Source: Bdellovibrionales bacterium (GTDB lineage: Bacteria > Bdellovibrionota > Bdellovibrionia > Bdellovibrionales > JAMPXM01). Taken from it: a stretch of 7,325 bases of DNA. The notes under the pieces were generated by a model. That model was not told where the DNA came from. It saw only the letters and a program-made list of their open reading frames with translations, and searched no databases. Shown piece after piece: positions 1 to 5,993 of the stretch (its first letter is position 1; every line of letters begins with the position of its first letter). The stretch is taken from positions 1-7,325 of the forward strand of contig SXSP01000166.1 in the NCBI GenBank assembly GCA_005792225.1, in the 5' to 3' direction. The translations under genes were made by a program, and so were the position numbers.

Positions 1-1
1 G

Positions 2-1822
2 ACCGCCATCGGCCTCTCTCTCACGCCGGTAGAAGCTGGCGCTTTCGGAACGGGTAACAAAGAGCAAGCCGCCATCGACATCAAAGATCCTCTAACCGCG
101 ACCGCGAGATTTCAACCCTCGATCGTTGAGCCCGGCGGAACGATGGATCTCGTCATCGATCTCGATCTCCACCCGGGATTCCACGCCTACGCGGACCGAT
201 TCAAAATCGTCTTCGAAACTCCTGATGACCTGAAGCTCGATAAATACCGGGCCGCGCCCCTCGTGCAGTTCAAAGACTCCGTCACGAAATCAATGAAGGA
301 CGGCGTCCAAGGGAAGTCCAGTCTTCGCACCCACATCGAAGTCCCGCTCGGATTTAAACCCGGTCAGTACGACACTCAGATCAAGCTCACGTATCAAGCC
401 TGCACGGATGAGTTTTGTCTCTTTCCCAAAACGCTCGCGCTCCGGGCTCCCCTTGAGATCCGTGGAGCTCTGAAAACTGAACCCACTCCCACGACGGCTC
501 CGCGAGTGGGTGTTCCGCAGGACAACTCCGCGATTCAGCTCCGCGCGGCGCTTGATGAAGGATTGTTTTCGGCTCTCCTCCTCATGTTCGTTGTCGGCTT
601 CTTGACCAGCTTAACTCCGTGCATTTACCCGATGATTCCGATCACGCTCGCGGTTCTCGGCGTTCGCGCTCCGAAGAACGGAGCGAAACCCAGCACGCTC
701 CGCAGCTTCTCAATCGCTGTTGTTTATGTACTCGGGATCGCGCTCACCTACTCAACCCTCGGTGTGATCGCCGCTTCGACCGGCGGCCTCTTCGGTGCGG
801 CGCTAAGTAATATCTACGTCGTGACCGCCCTCGCTCTCGTCTTCGTCGCGATGGGGCTCAGCATGTTCGGACTCTTCGAGGTTCAACCTCCGGCATTCAT
901 CCGCAATCGCCTGGGTGCCGCGGGTCCGAGCCAAGGAGGCTTTGCCGGCGCTTTCGTAACCGGCCTCATCGCGGGAATCGTCGCGAGCCCCTGCATCGGT
1001 CCCGTCCTCGTCAGCGTCCTCGCTTTCATCGCGCAGACCCAGAACAAGACCCTCGGCTTCGTTCTGCTCTTCACCTTCGCCCTCGGGATGGGAATGCTCT
1101 TCATCGTTCTCGGTCTCTCCGGAAATCTTCTCACGCGACTTCCGCGCGCGGGCTCCTGGATGGAATCGGTGAAGTACCTCTTCGGAACCGTGATGATCGG
1201 CATGGCGTTCTATTATATCGAGCCGCTTTATCCGAAGTGGCTGTTCCTTTCTCTCATGGGTGTCGCGGGCGTTCTTCTCGCGAGCTACTACGGCGCGTTC
1301 GATCCCATCACCGCCGAAAATGGAACCGCACAAAAGTTGAAAAAGGGTGTTCTCCTCGCGACGTTCTTCTTCGGAGTCGCCTTCGCTACGGCTGGCCTCA
1401 TGATGCGGTTTGGAATTCTAGGAACGAACGGTCTCTCGCTTGCGGCACCCGGCCCGACGCCTTCTTCCACGGCACCTGTTTGGAAGGACTTCTCGCCCGC
1501 GGCTTTCGACGAAGCGATCGCGAGCGGCAAGCCCGTCGTCATCGACTTCATGGCGGAATGGTGCGGAGCTTGTAAGGAACTGGAAGAGCTCACCTACCCC
1601 AAGCCCCAGGTCGCAGCTCTCTTGGAAAAATTCGTTCTCTTGAAGGTCGATGCGACGGAGAACACGCCGACCATTGAGCAATACACCACGAAGTACAACG
1701 TCGTGGGTCTTCCGACCCTTCTCTTCTACAATTCGAAGGGCGAATTGGTCTCGGACCAAACACTCACCGGCTTCGAAAACGCCGACGCCTTCGCCAAACG
1801 CCTCGAAGCCGTGCTGCGGTGA
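2..1822 (+). CDS. dsbD: Thiol:disulfide interchange protein DsbD, 5'-truncated by window edge
   Basis: DsbD moves electrons from cytoplasmic thioredoxin across the inner membrane to periplasmic partners such as DsbC and the cytochrome c maturation thioredoxins. The frame is open to the window edge. An ATG at 143 is internal, because the 47 codons before it encode the tail of a likely signal peptide (about GLSLTPVEAGA) and the start of the periplasmic domain. That alpha domain carries the redox pair in YQACTDEFC (Cys codons at 401 and 416). About eight membrane segments follow (roughly 560-1430), with the two beta-domain cysteines in LTPCIYP (620) and ASPCIGP (992). The C-terminal thioredoxin-like gamma domain has WCGAC (Cys at 1562 and 1571) and a cis-proline motif, VGLPT. 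All six expected cysteines are present. The 606 visible codons slightly exceed the 565-residue E. coli precursor, so only the extreme N-terminus should be missing. I could not recognise the alpha-domain cap loop with confidence. Confidence 0.95.
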   Translation, partial: TAIGLSLTPVEAGAFGTGNKEQAAIDIKDPLTATARFQPSIVEPGGTMDLVIDLDLHPGFHAYADRFKIVFETPDDLKLDKYRAAPLVQFKDSVTKSMKDGVQGKSSLRTHIEVPLGFKPGQYDTQIKLTYQACTDEFCLFPKTLALRAPLEIRGALKTEPTPTTAPRVGVPQDNSAIQLRAALDEGLFSALLLMFVVGFLTSLTPCIYPMIPITLAVLGVRAPKNGAKPSTLRSFSIAVVYVLGIALTYSTLGVIAASTGGLFGAALSNIYVVTALALVFVAMGLSMFGLFEVQPPAFIRNRLGAAGPSQGGFAGAFVTGLIAGIVASPCIGPVLVSVLAFIAQTQNKTLGFVLLFTFALGMGMLFIVLGLSGNLLTRLPRAGSWMESVKYLFGTVMIGMAFYYIEPLYPKWLFLSLMGVAGVLLASYYGAFDPITAENGTAQKLKKGVLLATFFFGVAFATAGLMMRFGILGTNGLSLAAPGPTPSSTAPVWKDFSPAAFDEAIASGKPVVIDFMAEWCGACKELEELTYPKPQVAALLEKFVLLKVDATENTPTIEQYTTKYNVVGLPTLLFYNSKGELVSDQTLTGFENADAFAKRLEAVLR

Positions 1823-1834
1823 GGCAAGCAGAAA

Positions 1835-1864
1835 GTACGCCGTACCGCATGCGGTACGGCGTAC
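1835..1864. terminator. Perfect 30-bp palindrome between convergent genes, probable bidirectional terminator
   Basis: The sequence from 1835 to 1864 equals its own reverse complement. It can fold as a 13-bp stem (left arm GTACGCCGTACCG) with a CATG loop. It starts 12 bp after the dsbD stop and lies 8 bp beyond the stop of the opposing coiled-coil gene. On the - strand the stem is followed by TTTCTGCTT, a passable U-rich tract. On the + strand the following CTTCTCCCTC is poorer. Position and shape fit a shared intrinsic terminator, better for the - strand gene. A dimeric protein binding site is the alternative. Confidence 0.6.
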
Positions 1865-1872
1865 CTTCTCCC

Positions 1873-2433
1873 TCATCTCCTCCCGAGGCGGGATTCTTCG
1901 AGGGCGGCTTGGGCGTTGTGAAGCGCCATCTCCTGTTCGGAGATGACGCGCTGAAGGCTGAGGAGCCGATTCTCGAAGTTGCGGATGATGGTGTTGTGGC
2001 GATCGACGAGTTCCTGAACTTTGGAATCGGTGACCTTTCGCTCATTCACCTTCGCGAAGACGTTGGCGAACTTATTCGTCGTGTCCTGTTCGCGCTGGGC
2101 TTGAATCTCTTCCATGCGCTGAATCGCCTGCGCGAAGCGATCAAAGCGAGCGTAGGTCGTGCGCTGGAGATCTTCGAGGCGCGCAGTCACCGTTTCCATT
2201 CGCTTGTCCATTTGCATGAGAGCGAGCTTCATCGTCGCGATCTGGTGTTCGAGACCCTTGATGTCCACGGGAGGATAAGGGACCGCACGGCCGGCGGCCG
2301 TCGCACCGGCGGGGTGCTGCGCGGGAGCTTGTCCCATGATTCCTTGCGCGGGTTTTTGGGGATCGACAGGCTGGCCGATTTTTTCGACCTGTGTTTGGTT
2401 GCCGACAAGCTGGGGGTTCAACTCACGGTTCAT
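1873..2433 (-). CDS. Unrecognised cytoplasmic coiled-coil protein
   Basis: I do not recognise this 186-residue protein. The ATG at 2433 is preferred because AGAGGG lies 5 nt upstream (2439-2444). A GTG at 2499 would add 22 residues but has no ribosome binding site. Residues 1-55 are rich in Pro, Ala, Gly and Gln and are probably disordered. From residue 58 an unbroken 3-4 heptad pattern of Ile, Leu, Met and Val runs through I58, L61, I65, M68, L72, M75, M79, V82, L86 and L89, and weakens after about 110. A second hydrophobic pattern covers about 122-178. There is no signal peptide, membrane segment or cysteine, so it is likely a cytoplasmic rod or oligomer with a flexible N-terminal tail. It is a single gene, divergent from its upstream neighbour and convergent with dsbD. 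A structural or scaffolding role is only a guess. The + strand also shows a long open frame here, but it has no sensible protein character. Confidence 0.8.
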   Translation of the reverse strand: MNRELNPQLVGNQTQVEKIGQPVDPQKPAQGIMGQAPAQHPAGATAAGRAVPYPPVDIKGLEHQIATMKLALMQMDKRMETVTARLEDLQRTTYARFDRFAQAIQRMEEIQAQREQDTTNKFANVFAKVNERKVTDSKVQELVDRHNTIIRNFENRLLSLQRVISEQEMALHNAQAALEESRLGRR

Positions 2434-2574
2434 CTTGGCCCTCTTACGTCGTGTAAATGAGTGATTCGAAGTTCCTTCTCCGAATCTCGCCGAGTCCACA
2501 CCGAAGGCTCAGCGAAAATGAAATTGCTGGACGCAGTCACGAATCCTTCCTATCAATGAAGTATAGGGAGCAAA
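2434..2574. other. Divergent intergenic region
   Basis: These 141 bp separate the start codons of the coiled-coil gene (- strand) and the 381-residue gene (+ strand), so they should hold promoters for both. AGGGAG at 2565-2570, four bases before the ATG at 2575, is the + strand ribosome binding site. A hairpin with GATTCG (2463-2468) pairing to CGAATC (2481-2486) falls in the leader of the - strand gene. For the + strand, TTGCTG (2524-2529) and TATCAA (2551-2556) resemble promoter boxes but are 21 nt apart, so no + promoter is called. Confidence 0.6.
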
Positions 2575-2588
2575 ATGGCGCACGTCAC
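2560..2588 (-). promoter_or_regulatory. Candidate sigma70-type promoter for the coiled-coil gene
   Basis: On the - strand TATACT (2565 to 2560) matches the -10 consensus at five of six bases. GTGACG (2588 to 2583) matches TTGACA at four of six, and the spacer is exactly 17 nt. Transcription would begin near 2553 and give a leader of about 120 nt before the ATG at 2433. The element overlaps the ribosome binding site and start of the divergent + strand gene. It is found by eye only, and short matches of this kind occur by chance. Confidence 0.35.
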
Positions 2589-3720
2589 AGCTTTGGCACA
2601 GCATATCTTGACTCTGGAACCGGATAAAGATGCCGCGCGTCTGTGCCTCTATCACTACTTGAAAAACCTATGTGAAGCGGTGGAGCCGGTGAACGCCGAA
2701 CTCATCCAACGCTTCTTTACTCGCGCGCTCACGTTTCAGCACTGGCAGCAAAATAAACAGGCTCTCTTTAATGAGGTGAACGGCATCCTCCACCATTTCC
2801 AGGAGTCAACCGGCCAGCTCATTCAGGGAAGCGAGTCGTTTCGACCCGAGGAGCTTCAGGTGGTTCCCGCGGAGTCCCTCCGCACGATGGAGCTCGTGGT
2901 TAATAAGTTTCTTGAACGCACCTCGAGCCCCTACGATCAATTTCGCGCGCTCCAGGAGGGAGACCGCATCGTCGCGATCGTCCTCCAGGGCGACCGCTCA
3001 CTCCGGGTGAGCGTGTTTCCGCGGGTCATGGCGATTCGCGATGGCGAACTCGTACCTCTCTGTCAGGATTTCGCGCTCTACTATACTTCCGATTTGCAGA
3101 TCCACCCGATGATGATTCAGCAGATCGAGATCGGCCCGCACACGGCGGCCCGTTTCCGCATGGGAGCCGACGGAATCAACGGCCTCGTGACCCGAGGCTA
3201 CACGTTTCAGAAGTACGCAACGATGGATGGAGGCGGACTCCACCGCTATCCCGTCCTCTTTTATCCGCTGAAGCGTCTCGAGCAGTTCTTCGTGAATCGA
3301 AAGTCAGATCCAATGTACATCGAGCTCACGGGCCTTCTCGAGAAGGCGCTTGAACTTATGAACCAGGAACACCCCGAAGCGGTGAAGTTCGCGGAGGCGG
3401 CGCTCGAGCGTGGACGTCTCGCCCTCGAGCATATTTTTCCAGATGATAAGTTGGTTCGCCTTCTTATTAACAATCTGGAAAAGACCCTTGCCTTGGAGAG
3501 CGCTCGTAGGGGAGAACCTGTTTCCACACCCGCCGCTCCTCCCGTTCGCGTCCCCGAACAGGATTACGATCTCGGGGAAGGCATCGAGGAAATCGACCTC
3601 GCGGCGGGAACCCACAATTCGGCGATGACCCCAAAGGCATCGCCCCAACGTACCTCTGACGAGATGTCACAGGATACGGGAGAAGCAGAATGGCCAACGA
3701 TCCGAAATTTGCCCGTGTAA
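2575..3720 (+). CDS. Unrecognised 381-residue soluble protein coupled to rluB
   Basis: I cannot assign this protein to a named family. It starts at an ATG preceded by AGGGAG at 2565-2570. It has no signal peptide or membrane segment, so it is probably cytoplasmic. Residues 1-115 look helical. About 125-240 alternate short strand-like stretches, for example RIVAIVLQGD and RVSVFPRVMAI. About 245-310 are helical again with a TPR-like look (LLEKALELMNQ, AEAALERGRLALEHIF). The last 70 residues are Pro-rich, then acidic and low-complexity, probably disordered. Its 3' end overlaps rluB by 31 bp in another frame, and the rluB ribosome binding site lies inside it. The two are therefore probably cotranscribed and translationally coupled. 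A link to ribosome maturation would be inference from position alone. Confidence 0.85.
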   Translation: MAHVTALAQHILTLEPDKDAARLCLYHYLKNLCEAVEPVNAELIQRFFTRALTFQHWQQNKQALFNEVNGILHHFQESTGQLIQGSESFRPEELQVVPAESLRTMELVVNKFLERTSSPYDQFRALQEGDRIVAIVLQGDRSLRVSVFPRVMAIRDGELVPLCQDFALYYTSDLQIHPMMIQQIEIGPHTAARFRMGADGINGLVTRGYTFQKYATMDGGGLHRYPVLFYPLKRLEQFFVNRKSDPMYIELTGLLEKALELMNQEHPEAVKFAEAALERGRLALEHIFPDDKLVRLLINNLEKTLALESARRGEPVSTPAAPPVRVPEQDYDLGEGIEEIDLAAGTHNSAMTPKASPQRTSDEMSQDTGEAEWPTIRNLPV

Positions 3721-4652
3721 GCAATACGAAAAACTCCCTCAAAAAAGCCGTCGAAGAAGTCTCACGCAACGTCGAGGAATCGACGGGCGAAGAGATCCGA
3801 CTCAATAAGTACATCTCCGAATGCGGACTCGCGAGCCGCCGTCGCGCGGACGAGCTCATCAACGAAGGCGCGGTCCTCGTGAACGGCAAAAAAGTTTACG
3901 AATTGGGAACCAAGGTTCGCCCTTCCCAAGATCGCATCACCGTCAACGGCAAGCCGGTGAAACCGCCGGCCCACAAGATCTACATCCTCTTCAACAAACC
4001 GAAGAACGTCGTCACGACCATGGAAGATCCCCAAGGACGGCCGGCGATCGCTGACTATTTCGAACGCCTCCCCGTCCGCGTTTTCCCCGTGGGACGTCTC
4101 GACTGGGATTCCGAGGGCATGATCCTTCTCACCAACGACGGCGAATTCGCGCAGAAGGTGAACCATCCCTCGCAAGAGATTCTGAAAACCTACATGGTGA
4201 AGGTGAACGGTCACCCGTCGGCCGATCAGCTCGATCGTCTCCGGCGTGGAGTTTCCGTCATCGGCGGAAAAGTTTCGGCCAAGGGTATCGAGCGCATCAA
4301 GAAGGGCGACTCCGATAAATACGACTGGGTGAAGATCATGATCGCGGAAGGAAAAAACCGCCAGATCCGCCGCATGTTCGAGAAGATCGGTTTCGACGTG
4401 TTGAAACTTCAGCGCGTGGCGATCGGTCGCTTGCGGATGCCCGGGACCCTCAAGCGTGGCGAGTACCTCTTCCTTACCGCGGCTGGAGTCGAGAAGATCT
4501 TCCAGGGCGATCGTCAGGAAGCAAAACCCGAAGCGCCGAGAAAATCCTCACCCAAGCGTGACGCCCGAAACGAAGTTTCGAGAAATAAAGCGCGATCCGA
4601 TCGGCCCCGCACAACCGGCGGGAGATCCGGCGCCCGCTCACGCGCTTATTGA
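3690..4652 (+). CDS. rluB: Ribosomal large subunit pseudouridine synthase, RluB type (RsuA/RluB family)
   Basis: Enzymes of this family isomerise a specific uridine to pseudouridine in rRNA; for RluB the target is helix 80 or nearby in 23S rRNA (U2605 in E. coli). The 320-residue product has a short N-terminal extension, an S4 RNA-binding domain at about 36-80 (RLNKYISECGLASRRRADEL), then the catalytic domain. The motif GRLDWDSEGMILLTNDGE carries the expected catalytic aspartate, D138. Further conserved segments are YILFNKPKNVVTT and EGKNRQIRRMF. The final 50 residues are strongly basic, as in many RluB proteins, and may bind RNA. The ATG at 3690 has GGGAG seven bases upstream (3678-3682), and no other start lies before the S4 domain. 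It overlaps the preceding gene by 31 bp and the convergent lipoprotein gene by 7 bp. RluB is favoured over RsuA, RluE or RluF by length and basic tail, but the exact target site cannot be read from sequence. Confidence 0.92.
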   Translation: MANDPKFARVSNTKNSLKKAVEEVSRNVEESTGEEIRLNKYISECGLASRRRADELINEGAVLVNGKKVYELGTKVRPSQDRITVNGKPVKPPAHKIYILFNKPKNVVTTMEDPQGRPAIADYFERLPVRVFPVGRLDWDSEGMILLTNDGEFAQKVNHPSQEILKTYMVKVNGHPSADQLDRLRRGVSVIGGKVSAKGIERIKKGDSDKYDWVKIMIAEGKNRQIRRMFEKIGFDVLKLQRVAIGRLRMPGTLKRGEYLFLTAAGVEKIFQGDRQEAKPEAPRKSSPKRDARNEVSRNKARSDRPRTTGGRSGARSRAY

Positions 4653-5470
4653 TCTGACGGGCCCAGCTGAGTCGCGGGCCCTTGAGGAATCGACTTAAAT
4701 TCTTCGAGCAGAGCTCGCTCTTTATCCGTCAATGAAGCCGGCTGAACCATCGGCGCACCTTCCGAAGTTGGACCGGAAGCCGTCACGGCGGCGGAAGCGG
4801 CCTTCTTTTCCGTCGCCTTCTTTAGTGTCTCCGCTTTTTTGCGATCGTAGTAAGCAGTCGTGTAATTGCGCATTTCTTCGTTGAATCGGTTCGTCGTCTC
4901 GCGAGCTTGATCTTCGAACGTTCGGCGCTCGTCTGAGATGATCGACTCGAACTCGCGGCGACGATCCGCCTCGGCGGAGAAGTAAGCTTGGCGCCGCTGT
5001 TCTTGCTCCGTGAAGAACGCCTGCCTCTCGCTCGGGGTCGCCTTTTTTGATTTGGTGTTCATGTAGGTCGCACGATCTTTTTTCATCGCGTTCAAAAATT
5101 CGTCGCGCTTGGCCTTGTCGGCCTTTGAAGCCTCCTCGCGCCGCTTGCGTAAGTTCTTATCGTGCTTGTCGCGACGATCGCGCATGACTCTATTGAAGCG
5201 TTCGCGGATGCGACCAGGCTCTTCATTCGATCCACTGTTTTGATGGATCGATTGGAGAATGAGTGCGAGCTCGTCGTTCTCTTGCCGTTTCTCCTCGGGA
5301 ATGTCCTTACGGAGCTTGTCGTATTCCGTGCGGTCAGCCGCGAGGCTCACCTCATCGGGCGCCTTCGCTTCGGGCGTTCGCCGAAAGGCCGTATTACAGG
5401 CGAGGAGAATCGTTAAGGGGAGTCCCCAAACAACCACGACGTAGAGAGCGGGCGAAGATGTCTTGCGCAT
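4646..5470 (-). CDS. Putative lipoprotein with 11-residue-periodic charged coiled coil
   Basis: I do not recognise this 274-residue protein. It begins with a lipoprotein signal: a basic start, a hydrophobic stretch from about 9 to 24 and the lipobox LLAC with the lipidated cysteine at residue 25 (codon 5396-5398). The mature protein should be anchored to a membrane on the periplasmic side. Residues 86-215 are extremely rich in Arg, Lys, Glu and Asp and predicted helical. Large side chains recur every 11 residues: F92, H103, A114, F125, Y136, then F152, Y163, F174, F185, F196 and Y207. The C-terminal 60 residues are Ala/Pro/Ser-rich, with a short helix near 248-260. The ATG at 5470 has no convincing ribosome binding site. 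The gene follows smpB by 43 bp with no terminator between, so it is probably cotranscribed and perhaps translated by re-initiation. Its stop overlaps the end of rluB. It may be a periplasmic spacer or envelope-binding rod, which is speculation. Confidence 0.83.
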   Translation of the reverse strand: MRKTSSPALYVVVVWGLPLTILLACNTAFRRTPEAKAPDEVSLAADRTEYDKLRKDIPEEKRQENDELALILQSIHQNSGSNEEPGRIRERFNRVMRDRRDKHDKNLRKRREEASKADKAKRDEFLNAMKKDRATYMNTKSKKATPSERQAFFTEQEQRRQAYFSAEADRRREFESIISDERRTFEDQARETTNRFNEEMRNYTTAYYDRKKAETLKKATEKKAASAAVTASGPTSEGAPMVQPASLTDKERALLEEFKSIPQGPATQLGPSDQ

Positions 5471-5513
5471 GCCATCAATGGTAGCGCATGGGCGAGGAAG
5501 AGCAAGCCCGGCG

Positions 5514-5993
5514 TCACCGAGCCTTACGCTTGGCTTGCGAGAGTTCGCGGTTCACATCGCGAGATTTAATCGACTCGCGTTTATCCGCGGCCTTTTTACC
5601 CTTGGCGAGTGCGATCTCGATTTTCGCCCATCCACCCTTAAAGTAGATTTTCAGTGGTACGCACGAGTAACCCTTCTCATCAAGGGCTCGCTCCAAACGC
5701 GCGAGTTCGGTGCGATTGAGGAGGAGTTTTCGACGCCGCTCGGGTTCGTGGTTGAGATAGCTACTCGCCTTGTAAACGCTGATGTGGGCGTTTTGCAGGT
5801 AAGCCTCACCGTTGGCGATCACGACGTAAGAGTCTTTAAGGTTCGCATCGCCCTTTCGCAACGATTTGACCTCGCTCCCACGCAGTTCGATGCCGGCCTC
5901 TAAGGTGTCCTCGATCGAGTAGTCGTGACGAGCCTTGCGGTTTTCGACGATCAACTTGATGTTCTTGTCTTTGGCTGCTGTCGACGTACTCAC
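5514..5993 (-). CDS. smpB: SsrA-binding protein SmpB
   Basis: SmpB binds tmRNA and brings it to ribosomes stalled on broken mRNAs, so that the nascent chain is tagged for degradation and the ribosome is released. The 159-residue length is typical. Conserved segments occur in order: ENRKARHDY, ELRGSEVKSLRKGDANLKDSY, NGEAYLQNAHISVY, HEPERRRKLLL, and the basic tail GKKAADKRESIKSRDVNRE, which reaches into the empty mRNA channel. The start is a GTG at 5993 that shares GTGA with the rsmA stop. AGGTG (5998-6002) lies four bases upstream inside rsmA, so translation is likely coupled to rsmA. No tmRNA gene (ssrA) is seen in the window, although it often lies near smpB in other genomes. Confidence 0.97.
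   Translation of the reverse strand: MSTSTAAKDKNIKLIVENRKARHDYSIEDTLEAGIELRGSEVKSLRKGDANLKDSYVVIANGEAYLQNAHISVYKASSYLNHEPERRRKLLLNRTELARLERALDEKGYSCVPLKIYFKGGWAKIEIALAKGKKAADKRESIKSRDVNRELSQAKRKAR

Noticed and set aside
143..145. ATG at 143 as the dsbD start
   Set aside because: The frame is open upstream to the window edge and encodes the end of a signal peptide plus the first part of the periplasmic domain. Starting here would remove the export signal.
803..1333. 176-codon open frame antisense to the dsbD membrane region
   Set aside because: It lies wholly within dsbD, is full of His, Glu, Asp and Arg as antisense of hydrophobic codons often is, and has no family resemblance.
1819..2460. 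213-codon open frame on the + strand opposite the coiled-coil gene
   Set aside because: Its composition is that of an antisense shadow and it runs through the palindrome. The - strand frame has a good ribosome binding site and a real heptad pattern.
2434..2499. GTG at 2499 as the start of the coiled-coil gene
   Set aside because: It has no ribosome binding site and would translate the leader hairpin. The ATG at 2433 has AGAGGG five bases upstream.
4659..4681. GGGCCC inverted repeat after rluB as a terminator
   Set aside because: GGGCCC is self-complementary and only six bases long. No U-run follows, and it lies within the lipoprotein coding sequence.
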